Below, one piece after another: positions 1 to 8,792 of a stretch of 64,000 bases of DNA; the stretch's first letter is position 1, and the number at the start of each line of letters is the position of its first letter. Below the pieces are notes generated by a model that did not search any database, was not told the DNA's origin, and saw only the letters and a list, made by a program, of their open reading frames with translations. Source of the stretch: Acidobacteriota bacterium (GTDB lineage: Bacteria; Acidobacteriota; Blastocatellia; Chloracidobacteriales; Chloracidobacteriaceae); the NCBI GenBank assembly GCA_016208495.1, contig JACQXX010000003.1, positions 41,091 through 105,090 on the forward strand, read 5' to 3'. Position numbers and translations under genes: made by a program.

Positions 1-247
1 GAATTCCCAGGGCTCGAAGACTCGCCCTGGGCTACGAGCCGGCGCCCAGTTCCTGGGCTGAGAACCAAAAACGGATTCAACTCTTCACTGGCATTCCTGA
101 CTCCTGACTCCTGACGACAAACTGGAATTATTCATCGGTTTCAATTTGGACAAATTCTGAGCTGGGAATAGACAATTGAGGGTCGGTTGAAAGAGAATGG
201 AAAGGAAAGCCAGCAACCGGGTTTGTGATCAAGGGCGGAAGCTTCAT
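1..247. other. Left-edge intergenic region with repeat hairpin
   Basis: No gene is seen. Bases 6-13 and 24-31 form an 8-bp inverted repeat (CCCAGGGC / GCCCTGGG), followed by GCTACGAGCC. The same phrase (CGAAGACTC...CCCTGGGCTACGAGCC) recurs near 11170-11201, so this is a dispersed repeat cut by the window edge. Bases 95-114 hold about three copies of the heptamer TCCTGAC. The promoter of the next gene should lie here but no convincing -35/-10 pair is visible. Confidence 0.5.
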
Positions 248-2050
248 ATGCGGATCTGCATAGAATGTGGATATGTCGGGAATACCTCAGGTGATGTGCG
301 GTGCAACCAGTGCGGGGTTGAGTTAACCAGTCTTTCCGATTTGGAAAGCGGGGAAATTCAAGTCATTGGGTCGCCACGGCTGGCGGTGGGTGCCATCCTG
401 GCCAATCGGTATCGCATTCTTGAAGTGGTACACCTTCCTCACCGGGCGGTGTATTACCACGGTCAATTGATTGATTCGCCTTCTGCCACCCTGTGCTGGA
501 TCACTGAAATGAAGTCGCAGCATCCACACCCGCTTTCAAATTTTGATTTATCGGCTTCAATCCAGGTTTCGTTTTCCGAGCGAAATCCGTTAGGCATCAC
601 CGCGCTCTTTCTCAAAAACACGACCATGGCTGGATTGCCCAAGTTTCTCGATTGTTTCGAGGAGGACACCTGGGCCTATCTGGTGGTTGAAAAACCTGAT
701 GCCAAACCACTGAGTCTCATCGGGCAGGTCACCGAAGGGGACGCCCATCGAATCGGAGGACAGGTCTGTCGGATTCTTACGCTGATTCATCGGGTTGGGT
801 TGATCCACAATGGAATTGAAACCAACAGTCTCTGGCTGGACAGTCAAGGGCAGGTCTGGTTAATGTGTTTTGATCGGATGCGCCCACGTGGGTTGTTTGA
901 TCCAATCTTTCCCTTGACCCCGATTGAAGGCTACTCTCCCCCGGAGTACATCTGGTTAACGGCCAATGTCCAGCTTGATGCCCGGATTGATGTCTATAGC
1001 CTTGGGTGTGTGCTGTATTTTTTGTTGACTGGGCATTCATTTTCGTCACGTCCCTCGTCATTGCATTTGCGTCGGGGTCTGGGGACCTATCCGGAACTGC
1101 TCCTCTCGCCAGCCTTTGAACGAATCTTGCTCCGAACCCTGGCGCTCAATCCCCAGCATCGCTTTACCTCGGTGGTCGAACTGGCGGCCACCCTCGTCAG
1201 TCTGGCCTACCTTGCCCAGCCCCAGGCTGGATCCTACACCGATGTGGGACGGCATCGGGAACTGAATGAAGACAGCATTCTGATCCTGGATTTACAGCAA
1301 TATTTTGAATCAAGCCTGGCGCACGTTGGCCTGTATGTGGTTTCAGATGGAATGGGAGGCGAGGCTGCCGGCGAAGTTGCCAGCCGGATCACGGTGCGGG
1401 CCATCGCGGAGTGGATTACGGAGCGATTGATCACCATGAATTTGAGATCAACCCATGGCAGTCGCCTCATGCAATCAACGGAAAGTGGAGATATTCTCTA
1501 TATCAGCGAAACGGGCACCAATGCCCGGTCCAAGCAGTTGCTGACCAGTGCAATTCTGCACGCAAATCGTGAAATCCTTGATTATGCAGGGTTTAACCCG
1601 GCATCTGAAGGGATGGGCGCCACCGTGACCGCCGCGTTGCTGATCGGAAATATGTTGACGGTTGGGCAGGTTGGCGACAGTCGGTGTTATGTGTGGAGTC
1701 ATGGCCGACTGGAATTGATCACCGAAGACCACTCTCTGGTTGAGCGCATGGTTCGTCGCGGGGAATTAACCCCGGATGAAGCCCGGCATCACCCGCACCG
1801 CAACATTATTTATCGGTCGGTGGGCAGTTCGGATGAAATCGAAGTTGATATTGTCACCCGTCGGCTCCAAGCGAACGATACCGTGCTCTTATGCAGCGAT
1901 GGGTTGACCAACATGCTGGATGATGAACTGATCGGAGAGATTTTAGCTCGGGGTGTGGATCCCTGGAGCATCTCAAAAGAACTGGTCATTGCCGCCAATG
2001 CCTGTGGCGGGGAAGACAATATTTCGGCGGTCGTGATTCGAATTCTGTAG
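248..2050 (+). CDS. Zinc ribbon - pseudokinase - PP2C phosphatase fusion
   Basis: Predicted cytoplasmic regulator of Ser/Thr phosphorylation. Residues 1-22 form a zinc ribbon (Cys4, 7, 19, 22). Residues about 45-320 have a protein-kinase fold: GYSPPE and DVYSLG of the C-lobe are recognisable, but the catalytic HRD is HNG (about 187-189) and DFG is CFD (about 206-208), with no glycine loop. It is therefore very probably catalytically dead. Residues about 327-600 are a complete PPM/PP2C phosphatase with NED, DGMGG (about 367), GDSR, CSDGLT (about 549) and GGEDN (about 586), so metal-binding Asp residues are kept. The start was set at 248 because zinc-ribbon neighbours also begin just before the first Cys; an in-frame ATG at 197 would add 17 residues. 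It is the first of five same-strand signalling genes. The pseudokinase may bind kinases or phosphoproteins to direct the phosphatase; this is inference. Confidence 0.85.
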   Translation: MRICIECGYVGNTSGDVRCNQCGVELTSLSDLESGEIQVIGSPRLAVGAILANRYRILEVVHLPHRAVYYHGQLIDSPSATLCWITEMKSQHPHPLSNFDLSASIQVSFSERNPLGITALFLKNTTMAGLPKFLDCFEEDTWAYLVVEKPDAKPLSLIGQVTEGDAHRIGGQVCRILTLIHRVGLIHNGIETNSLWLDSQGQVWLMCFDRMRPRGLFDPIFPLTPIEGYSPPEYIWLTANVQLDARIDVYSLGCVLYFLLTGHSFSSRPSSLHLRRGLGTYPELLLSPAFERILLRTLALNPQHRFTSVVELAATLVSLAYLAQPQAGSYTDVGRHRELNEDSILILDLQQYFESSLAHVGLYVVSDGMGGEAAGEVASRITVRAIAEWITERLITMNLRSTHGSRLMQSTESGDILYISETGTNARSKQLLTSAILHANREILDYAGFNPASEGMGATVTAALLIGNMLTVGQVGDSRCYVWSHGRLELITEDHSLVERMVRRGELTPDEARHHPHRNIIYRSVGSSDEIEVDIVTRRLQANDTVLLCSDGLTNMLDDELIGEILARGVDPWSISKELVIAANACGGEDNISAVVIRIL

Positions 2051-2393
2051 CCAGGGTACCTGAAAATCTGAAAACGGAAGGGGATTGGCGCTCCTGTTGG
2101 GAGAATACCCTTGAAAACAAATCCCCATCCCTCTTGCCTGAGACGGGTTTTGGAATATAATTCAAAACCAATCAACACTTTCACAACGCATCAGCAACAC
2201 ACAATCTATTGCAAATAAGCTGTTTTGACGCAGAGACTGTCCCTGGCACATTCGTTTCTAGTCGGTAAGCTGAGTTGAGTGCCACAAGGAAACGTGTGAT
2301 GTCCCAAGGAACAGCCGCTGGTTTCTGAGATTCTGACTTCTTTAGCCCGGGCCCTCACGCCTGACACAAATTTTGAAAGGCAGGTATGTACTG
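2051..2393. other. Intergenic, no gene seen
   Basis: About 340 bp between two same-strand signalling genes. No supported ORF or RNA. A short GGGGATT (about 2082) and a matching AATCCCC-like segment (about 2121) could pair weakly. The length suggests the downstream gene may have its own promoter, but no clear promoter elements are visible. Confidence 0.3.
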
Positions 2394-3254
2394 ATGATTC
2401 GATGCAGTTATTGTGGTACCGACAACTTAGATGGTTCTGAATACTGCGACGAGTGTGGGAATAAGCTCAACATTCAGGCTTCAGCTTCAACGTTGCATAT
2501 TGACCCCAGCCCGGCGCCAGGTGCCCCGGTTGGATATGGCGCACCCGGGATGATGCCTGTTCCCCCATCAGCACCTTCACCCGCGCTGCAGTCACCAGTC
2601 GTCGCGCCGTTACCCGCCGCACCCCTGTACCCGATGCCTCCCGCCAGTGCGCCGCCAGTGATGCCGCCAACTCCCGCGCTTTCGCCGCCGCCGCCACCGA
2701 TTCCGCCGATGCCCCCCAAAGCCTTAACGCCGCCGCCGCCAGCCATGCCGGCGCCGAGTCCAATCGGGCAGCCCCCGATGCCTCCGGCTTTTTCAAGTGC
2801 GCCACCGCCGATGCCCCCGGCGCCGTCAGCCGTTCCTCTCCCGCCACTTGACCATGGGGCGCCCCCACCAACATTTATCCCTGGTGGGGGGGCTGCATCA
2901 AGTTCTCCCTCAGGCAAAACACCAGGGCGTGCCAAATTGATCATTCAGCGGGGCGGCACCATCGGCAAAGAATTTATGTTGACCGATACTGAATCCAATA
3001 TTGGTCGCTGGGATGCCGATGGCGGGATTTTCCCGGATGTTGACCTGGATCAGGACGACCCGGAAGCCAAGGTTTCTCGCCGGCATGCCCGAATCGTTCA
3101 CCAGAGCGGGCAGTATTTGCTTGAAGATTTAGGCAGTACGAATGGCACCTTCATCAACCGTGGACGTCGGCTTTTACCTGGAAGTCGCCATGCGTTGAGC
3201 AATGGGGATGAGATTATTGTCGGGAAGACATTTTTAAAATTTGTGGTTGAATAG
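2394..3254 (+). CDS. Zinc ribbon - proline-rich - FHA domain protein
   Basis: Predicted phosphothreonine-binding adaptor, 286 aa. Cys4, 7, 18 and 21 form an N-terminal zinc ribbon. Residues about 40-175 are a very Pro/Ala/Met-rich flexible linker. Residues about 190-285 are an FHA domain with NIGR (about 201), SRRHAR (about 227) and STNGTF (about 247), the conserved phosphopeptide-contact residues. Start is ATG 2394, preceded by GAAAGGCAGG; an upstream TTG at 2373 is less likely. It lies between a phosphatase fusion and a kinase carrying the same zinc ribbon and FHA modules, so it probably recognises a phosphoprotein made by that kinase. The linker is GC-rich with CCG-type repeats, which may make its length variable. 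No enzymatic domain is present. Fold assignment is firm; partner is inference. Confidence 0.85.
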   Translation: MIRCSYCGTDNLDGSEYCDECGNKLNIQASASTLHIDPSPAPGAPVGYGAPGMMPVPPSAPSPALQSPVVAPLPAAPLYPMPPASAPPVMPPTPALSPPPPPIPPMPPKALTPPPPAMPAPSPIGQPPMPPAFSSAPPPMPPAPSAVPLPPLDHGAPPPTFIPGGGAASSSPSGKTPGRAKLIIQRGGTIGKEFMLTDTESNIGRWDADGGIFPDVDLDQDDPEAKVSRRHARIVHQSGQYLLEDLGSTNGTFINRGRRLLPGSRHALSNGDEIIVGKTFLKFVVE

Positions 3255-3393
3255 TGCGCCAGCGGAGAAAATTTGTGATTTCTTCGGTGGGGCCTGGTTG
3301 CCACGGGTGACCCTGGCCCGCAGCCGCGGGGAATGGGTCACCACACCGGCATCATCGCCTGCCATTTGAATCGGTTCGCCTGGTGGTTTTGGA

Positions 3394-4788
3394 ATGAGCA
3401 TACCAAACAGAAAATCACCCAATGCACAACTCGAACCAGGAACATTGCTTTCCGACCGCTACCAGATTGTAAAACGGGTTGGCGGCGGCGGGATGGGGAG
3501 CGTCTACCTGGCCTATGATACTCGCCTTGGGAACAAACCCAGGGCGGTCAAAGAGATGGTGGAGTTGTTTGTTGATGAAACCCAGCGACGGAAAGCAGTT
3601 GATGATTTTAAACGAGAAGCCCAGTTGCTGGCGAGTCTGGATCATCCGTCAATTCCGACGATCTTTGATTATTTCATCTCAGCCGATGGTCGCTATTATC
3701 TGGTGATGAAGTATATCGGGGGAGGGGATTTACAGGGCCAGCTCAAAAAAAGGGGTGGGGTGATCGAAGAGCGGTCCGTGACCGAATGGGGCATCCAAAT
3801 TTGTGATGTACTGCATTATTTGCACAGCCAAAACCCTCCGATTATCTACCGAGACTTAAAACCAGCCAACCTGATGCTGGATGATGCCATTACCCCGTCC
3901 CGAATTATGCTGGTGGATTTCGGAATTGCCCGGTTTGTGGCTCCGACTCAAAAAGGGGTGACGGCCATCGGAACCATGGGGTATGCCCCTCCAGAGTTGT
4001 TTTCGGGAAATGTTGAACCCCGGTCGGATATCTATTCACTTGGGGCGACGATGTTTCATCTGGTGACCGGGGTGGACCCACAAGACAACCCGTTGCTCAT
4101 CTTTGATTTCACAAAAAACCAGCGCCCCCGTCAGCTTCGTCCGGCGCTCACCTCTGAAATGGACAATCTCCTGGCCCGCATGGTTGAACACCGACCGGAA
4201 CGGCGGTTTTCCTCAGCGATGGAACTCAGGTATGCCCTGGATGAGCATTTACGCCGGCTCAGTCAGTTGCCACCCCCGCCACCACCCGTGAACCTTGATG
4301 GCGGAGTTGTCCGGCAGACCGGACGTGGGTTGGGGAACGCACCTCCCGTCGAACAGGTGTTTTGCGGGAATTGTGGCCAACGGATTGCCGGTGATGACCA
4401 TTTTTGCCCGCATTGTGGTACCCGGCAACCCATTGCTTCACCCCAACCTCGAATTATCCCACGACTGGTTCTCATGGCTGAGGCTGATGTGGTGACCACA
4501 ACGGCGTTTCCACTCGAAAAAGACACCAATCTCATTGGTCGCAACGATCCGCACACGGGGGTTTTTCCTGAAGTTGATTTGACGTCATTTGACCCTGAAA
4601 CCAAGGTTTCCCGCCGACATGCCAGAGTCTACCGTGAGGGTGGGGTTTTTCTGGTTGAAGATCTTTCAAGTGTGAATGGAACCTTCGTCAACGATAATAT
4701 TCGGCTTTATCCAAAACAGCCGCGGGCCCTCCAGGAAGGGGATAAATTGCGGCTTGGTGAGACAACTCTCAAGTTTGTCCTTGGGTAG
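3394..4788 (+). CDS. Ser/Thr protein kinase with C-terminal zinc ribbon and FHA
   Basis: Hanks-type kinase, 464 aa, probably cytoplasmic because no membrane segment is visible. Kinase domain about residues 22-285: glycine loop GGGGMG (30-35), catalytic Lys53 in AVKEM, YRDLKPAN (about 151-158, Tyr replacing the usual His of HRD, Asp retained), DFG (about 175), and GYAPPE and DIYSLG in the C-lobe. It is therefore expected to be active. A Pro-rich linker follows, then a four-Cys zinc ribbon (about 323-345) and an FHA domain (about 365-464) with SRRHAR and SVNGTF. Kinase plus FHA in one chain suggests autophosphorylation-dependent self-recognition or substrate recruitment, as known for other bacterial STK-FHA pairs. 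Its FHA region closely resembles the preceding gene, suggesting duplication. It ends at 4788, where a GTG of the next frame overlaps, but the real next start is 4959. Confidence 0.92.
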   Translation: MSIPNRKSPNAQLEPGTLLSDRYQIVKRVGGGGMGSVYLAYDTRLGNKPRAVKEMVELFVDETQRRKAVDDFKREAQLLASLDHPSIPTIFDYFISADGRYYLVMKYIGGGDLQGQLKKRGGVIEERSVTEWGIQICDVLHYLHSQNPPIIYRDLKPANLMLDDAITPSRIMLVDFGIARFVAPTQKGVTAIGTMGYAPPELFSGNVEPRSDIYSLGATMFHLVTGVDPQDNPLLIFDFTKNQRPRQLRPALTSEMDNLLARMVEHRPERRFSSAMELRYALDEHLRRLSQLPPPPPPVNLDGGVVRQTGRGLGNAPPVEQVFCGNCGQRIAGDDHFCPHCGTRQPIASPQPRIIPRLVLMAEADVVTTTAFPLEKDTNLIGRNDPHTGVFPEVDLTSFDPETKVSRRHARVYREGGVFLVEDLSSVNGTFVNDNIRLYPKQPRALQEGDKLRLGETTLKFVLG

Positions 4789-4958
4789 TGGCCTGTTACA
4801 CTAATTGGCGACTCTGCTTTCCTGCCAGTGACTGGGCGATTGCCTGCTTGATATGGTCGCTTTGGGACCCAGGTTGGTGGAAACAAACCCTGAGCTGGGG
4901 TTTGGTGTCAGCCCCACCACCAAACAGGAGTTGCAAACCAATTGAACGAGAGTTGAGC

Positions 4959-5777
4959 ATGCGTTGTCGCAATTGCAATCAGGAACTTGCACGGTCTGGA
5001 AAGTTTTGTCGGTTTTGCGGTTCGCCGCAACCGGCATCAGAGAGTGCTGGGGCACCACTTCGAAATTCAGCCGGCTCCGTTCAAGTGACGAAAACGCTGG
5101 GGTCTCCTCCCCGACTGGCTGTGGCCCCACCGGCTGGTTCTGCCTTACCTGCCAAAGGGAGTGGGGGCGCCAGTCCAGTCACTGAAGGACCAGCCCAGGA
5201 GTGGAAATACCAGTCACTGAGTAATCTGCCGCTGCCAGCCCTGGCTCCCCCCGAATCGGAGGGTACCGGTGGCGAGCGCAAAAGTGAAGACCCATTGATG
5301 CTTAGCGTGCGGCCTGAAGACTTTTCACTGGCGCCACCCACCAATGTGTTGATTGGGCCTTTTCAACAGGCTGGGTTTGGGCTTCGATTTGGTGCCGGCA
5401 TGTTTGATTTTTCGCTGTATATGCTGTGGTTTTTGGTGTGGTGGCCAATTGCTGCTCTGTTGGCCAAACAAAACCCGGCAATTTCCTATTCACTTCAGGG
5501 GTTGGGATACTGGGTGTTTGGGATTCTTGTGATTGCCAATCACCTGTTGCTTCCGGCTCGCCAGGGACAAACCCTTGGAAAATGGCTGGTTGGGATTCGG
5601 ATTATCCAGACCAGTTTTGCTCCGGTTTCAGTGATGCATATTCTCAAACGCCATCTCATTGGCTACCCACTGTCCCTGATTTTTGGTCTCGGTTTTCTGT
5701 GGATGTTGTGGGATCGTCGGCAACAGGGATGGCACGACAAGCTTGCGCACACGCTGGTTGTTCGGTTAGATGTATAG
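4959..5777 (+). CDS. Zinc ribbon - RDD family membrane protein
   Basis: 272 aa. N-terminal zinc ribbon with CRNC and CRFC pairs, a disordered Ser/Pro/Gly linker, then an RDD domain from about residue 130. Hydrophobic segments are at about 148-170, 180-198 and 228-245, with family signatures GQTLGKWLVGIRI and WHDKLAHTLVV. The RDD family is of poorly defined function, with roles in transport or envelope stress proposed. Start ATG 4959 (after GAACGAGAG) was chosen over a GTG at 4788 because it places the zinc ribbon at the N-terminus as in the two genes before it. Within the locus it is the only integral membrane component, so it could anchor the kinase/FHA proteins to the membrane; this is inference from context. 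Confidence 0.82.
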   Translation: MRCRNCNQELARSGKFCRFCGSPQPASESAGAPLRNSAGSVQVTKTLGSPPRLAVAPPAGSALPAKGSGGASPVTEGPAQEWKYQSLSNLPLPALAPPESEGTGGERKSEDPLMLSVRPEDFSLAPPTNVLIGPFQQAGFGLRFGAGMFDFSLYMLWFLVWWPIAALLAKQNPAISYSLQGLGYWVFGILVIANHLLLPARQGQTLGKWLVGIRIIQTSFAPVSVMHILKRHLIGYPLSLIFGLGFLWMLWDRRQQGWHDKLAHTLVVRLDV

Positions 5778-5787
5778 CCGCCTGCAC

Positions 5788-5861
5788 AAAATTATGAATT
5801 ATGAATCAGCCTACCCTGGTCTCCATCAGGTATGAATCTCATAATTTATAATTCATAACTG
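5788..5861. repeat. Inverted AATTATGA-type repeat
   Basis: AAATTATGAATTATGAATC (5789-5807) faces a nearly complementary segment ending ATAATTCATAACT (5840-5860), with about 30 bp between. On either strand it can fold into an AT-rich hairpin. It is one of several facing arrays of approximately 7-bp units in this window. The rest of 5778-6068 shows no gene. Confidence 0.5.
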
Positions 5862-6068
5862 GTTTCCCCTCGCATCCATCGTTCTTGTGATTCCACAGTT
5901 CCTTGTGGATCAATCACCAGTCAATGCCCATAACCCCGCTTTTGACAGCTTGAACGGCACCTTCCTGGTGGAATGCGGTGTCGTCCCAAATCTGTTCCAG
6001 CAGTCTTGTTTACCGTCACGTACCACTCCCCAAATTCTCTGGTTGTCACGTTAAGGGCCGATTTGGAT

Positions 6069-7805
6069 ATGCCACTTTTATTTGTCCAGCAAGCCAATGG
6101 AATGAATTATGAAGTTGCCGTGCAGAAAGTGCGCACCACGATTGGGCGTTCTTCGCGCAATGATATTTGCTTGAATGATCCATTTGCTTCGCGCGTTCAT
6201 GCCGAAGTTCGTCGGGAAAACGAGAGCTTTTTCATTACTGATATGGGAAGTGCCAACGGGACCTACCATAATGGAATTCGAATGTCTGGAACGTTGCCGC
6301 TTCTGATCGGAGATATCATTCGAATTGGGGAAACACAGATTCACTTTCGTGAGTCGGACTCAACCGGGTCCTACAGTGCCAATATTCTGCTTTCAGATGC
6401 CGATTGGACAACGGCCCCCGAAGCGACAATCATGGGGCGGAGCGGCGCCAACAAGAAAGACAGCTTGTTGACATCGGTGATTAGCGAAATGGCGGGCCGG
6501 GACAGGCTCAGTGACAAAACCGGAATTCTGACACCTCAACTCGGAGTGCTCGACAAGCAGCGCGATTTGCTGGCAGTGGTCAGCAAAGTGGTTGAAACGT
6601 TGCTCTCAGAACGGTCACTGGACGAAACCCTCAAGTTGATTTTGGATCTGGTCTTTGATGCTGTGGCTGCTGAGCGAGGGTACATCTTTCTCACCAGTCC
6701 AACCGGTGAATTGTTGCTTAAAGCCGCCCGGACAAAGACTGGAAATACTGACCAACTGGTCAATGAGGAAGTAAAAATCAGTCGGTCAATTATTGACACG
6801 GTACTCAGCGAATGTACCTCGGTGTTAACCTCAGATGCTCAGCAGGATCCACGGTTTTCACAGCGAAATTCGATTATGCTCAGTAACATCCGGTCAATTA
6901 TGGCGGTTCCGCTTGCGCATACCGGCGATGAAGTGTTGGGGATGATTTATGTGGATTCGCATTACGGAACCAGCCGGTTTAGCCAGGAAGATCTGGGCGT
7001 TATCACCACGATTGCCCGCGTGTCAGCCATTAAGATTGATAATGTCCGGTTGATGGAAGAACAACTGGAAAAACGGCGGATTGACGAAGAGTTAAAGGTG
7101 GCCAGTGAAATCCAGTTGAGTTTGCATCCAGCCCGCCAGCCCAAAATTGATGGCTATGACGTGATGGGCATCAGCTTCCCGTGCCGTGAAATTGGTGGCG
7201 ATTACTATGATTTTATTCAATGTCGTGACCGAAACTGGATTGTTGCGGTGGGAGATGTCTCCGGAAAGGGAATTGGTGCGGCATTAATGATGTCAAGCCT
7301 GCACGCTTCACTCCGGGCTCAGGCCCAGACCGGACGCCCGGTGGAAGATATTGTGTCGGAGGTCAACGCCTACATCACGGAAAATTCACCGGAAAACAAG
7401 TTCCTGACCCTGTTTTGTGGTGAACTGTGCCCACCGACCGGCACCATGACCTATGCCAGTGCCGGGCACAATGCCGCGCTCCTGGTTCGTGCGGACAAGT
7501 CGGTTGAAGAACTCGGTGCCACAGGGCTCCCGGCTGGGATTACGGTTGATTTTCCCTATGAATCCGAACAGATTGTGATTGATCCAGGGGATATTTTGGT
7601 GATTTACAGTGACGGAGTGACCGAAGGCGTCAATGAACACGATGAATTGTTTGGTGAGCAACGGCTGATAGAAGTGATTCGACGCCATAATCACGCCAAT
7701 GCTTCCCAGCTTCGTGACCGGATTGATGAAGCACTCAGCCATTTTGTCGGCAAAGAACCCCAGGCTGATGACATGACACTGGTGGTTCTGAAACGACTCA
7801 GGTAA
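6069..7805 (+). CDS. FHA - GAF - SpoIIE-type PP2C phosphatase
   Basis: 578 aa signalling phosphatase. Residues about 1-105 are an FHA domain (TIGRSSRND, SRVHAEV, GSANGTYHNG). Residues about 160-320 are a GAF sensor domain. Residues about 365-575 are a SpoIIE/RsbU-type PP2C with EIGGDYYDF (about 374), DVSGKG (about 396), YSDGVTEG (about 513) and ADDMTLVVL (about 566), so the metal-binding acids are present. RsbU-like enzymes dephosphorylate anti-anti-sigma factors or other phosphoserine proteins; no STAS protein is in this window. Start ATG 6069 begins the FHA domain exactly; an upstream ATG at 5973 would add 32 residues without domain similarity. It is the last gene of the phosphosignalling run and ends 15 bp before the Rpn-type gene, which has its own strong Shine-Dalgarno sequence. 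Confidence 0.9.
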   Translation: MPLLFVQQANGMNYEVAVQKVRTTIGRSSRNDICLNDPFASRVHAEVRRENESFFITDMGSANGTYHNGIRMSGTLPLLIGDIIRIGETQIHFRESDSTGSYSANILLSDADWTTAPEATIMGRSGANKKDSLLTSVISEMAGRDRLSDKTGILTPQLGVLDKQRDLLAVVSKVVETLLSERSLDETLKLILDLVFDAVAAERGYIFLTSPTGELLLKAARTKTGNTDQLVNEEVKISRSIIDTVLSECTSVLTSDAQQDPRFSQRNSIMLSNIRSIMAVPLAHTGDEVLGMIYVDSHYGTSRFSQEDLGVITTIARVSAIKIDNVRLMEEQLEKRRIDEELKVASEIQLSLHPARQPKIDGYDVMGISFPCREIGGDYYDFIQCRDRNWIVAVGDVSGKGIGAALMMSSLHASLRAQAQTGRPVEDIVSEVNAYITENSPENKFLTLFCGELCPPTGTMTYASAGHNAALLVRADKSVEELGATGLPAGITVDFPYESEQIVIDPGDILVIYSDGVTEGVNEHDELFGEQRLIEVIRRHNHANASQLRDRIDEALSHFVGKEPQADDMTLVVLKRLR

Positions 7806-7820
7806 ACGGAGGATTGAGGC

Positions 7821-8792
7821 TTGGAAGATAAACTTGTCAATGATGACTATGATAGTCCCTGGAAAGAAGCCCTGGATGAATATTTTAAGGACTTCCTGGA
7901 GCTGTTGTTTCCGATGGTTCACGATGGGATAAATTGGGACATTGCTCCTCAACCACGCGACAAAGAATTCCAGAAAGTGACGGCTACCGCCAAACTGGGG
8001 CGACAAATTGCCGATAAACTCAAAGAAGTCCAAACCCACGAAGGTGAAACCCGGTGGGTGCTGATCCATGTCGAGGTTCAAGGCCAGTGGGAAGCTGATT
8101 TTCCCAGGCGGATCTTTCGGTTTGACGCCCGGCTGTTTGACGAATTTGAAAAACACATTGTGAGCCTGGTCGTGCTGGGAGACCCAAACCCGGACTGGGT
8201 GCCAAAAGCCTTTGGATGGTCTTTTTGGGGCTATGAAATGGGAGTTCGGTTTCCCATTGTGAAATTGATCAATCTGAATATTGAGGGCCTGGAGCAGAGC
8301 CAGAACCGGTTTGCTCCAATTGTGTTGGCCCACCTCAAAACGATGACCACCAAACACGAACCCCAAACCCGGCGTGAATGGAAGTTTCGGATTGTTCGGT
8401 CACTCTATGAAAAAGGGTATGCGGCGGAGGATGTGCGAAAACTCTTTCGGCTGATAGACTGGTTTATGTATTTGCCACAGGATTTGGAGCAAGGATTTCA
8501 GAAGGACCTGGAAGAATATGAGGAGGAACATCATATGCCTTATGTGACGACTATCGAACGTATGGCCGAAGCCCGAGGAAAAGCCGAAGGAAAAGCCGAA
8601 GGACGAGTCGAGTCAAAAATTGAAATGATTCTACTGACGCTCAAGGCACGCTTTGGCGAAATTTCTCCTGCCGTCATCAAAAAGATCCAGACAATTCAAA
8701 ATGACGATCTCTTAAACACCCATCAGTTAAATGCCATTATGGCTCAAAGTCTGGAGGATTTTGTGGTTAAGTTGGAGACTTCGGTTGAGTGA
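7821..8792 (+). CDS. Rpn-type PD-(D/E)XK nuclease (COG5464-like), copy 1
   Basis: 323 aa. Putative toxic DNA endonuclease of the Rpn/PDDEXK transposase-like superfamily. Asp65 (ADKL) followed by HVEVQ (83-87, Glu85 and Gln87) fits the PD-(D/E)-X-K/Q active site. Conserved family phrases include FDARLFDEF, VVLGDPNPDWVP and FGWSFWGY. Residues about 239-323 are a variable C-terminal domain beginning MPYVTTIER, then a short charged GKAEGKAEG repeat, then a DUF4351-like helical end. The start is TTG 7821, preceded by GGAGG at 7808-7812. The second copy at 32496-33527 is strongly similar over the first 240 residues. E. coli Rpn proteins are known anti-phage toxins neutralised by their own C-terminal fragment; the nested start described separately suggests the same here. 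Confidence 0.82.
   Translation: MEDKLVNDDYDSPWKEALDEYFKDFLELLFPMVHDGINWDIAPQPRDKEFQKVTATAKLGRQIADKLKEVQTHEGETRWVLIHVEVQGQWEADFPRRIFRFDARLFDEFEKHIVSLVVLGDPNPDWVPKAFGWSFWGYEMGVRFPIVKLINLNIEGLEQSQNRFAPIVLAHLKTMTTKHEPQTRREWKFRIVRSLYEKGYAAEDVRKLFRLIDWFMYLPQDLEQGFQKDLEEYEEEHHMPYVTTIERMAEARGKAEGKAEGRVESKIEMILLTLKARFGEISPAVIKKIQTIQNDDLLNTHQLNAIMAQSLEDFVVKLETSVE
8535..8792 (+). CDS. Predicted nested short form (RpnS-like antitoxin) of copy 1
   Basis: In-frame ATG at codon 239 of the Rpn-type gene, preceded by GAGGAGGAACATCAT, a near-perfect Shine-Dalgarno sequence at normal spacing. Translation from here would give an 85-aa protein: a short charged GKAEG segment and the DUF4351-like C-terminal domain. 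In E. coli Rpn systems the separately translated C-terminal domain (RpnS) inhibits the full-length nuclease. The paralogue has the same internal start at the same codon number with a different C-terminal domain. That the site is used is inference. The DNA also encodes Glu-Glu-Glu here, so the purine run could be coincidental. Confidence 0.5.
   Translation: MPYVTTIERMAEARGKAEGKAEGRVESKIEMILLTLKARFGEISPAVIKKIQTIQNDDLLNTHQLNAIMAQSLEDFVVKLETSVE

Noticed and set aside
248..7805. Type VI secretion regulatory cluster
   Set aside because: Kinase, PP2C and FHA genes are present, but no Tss, Hcp, VgrG or ClpV gene is found in the window.
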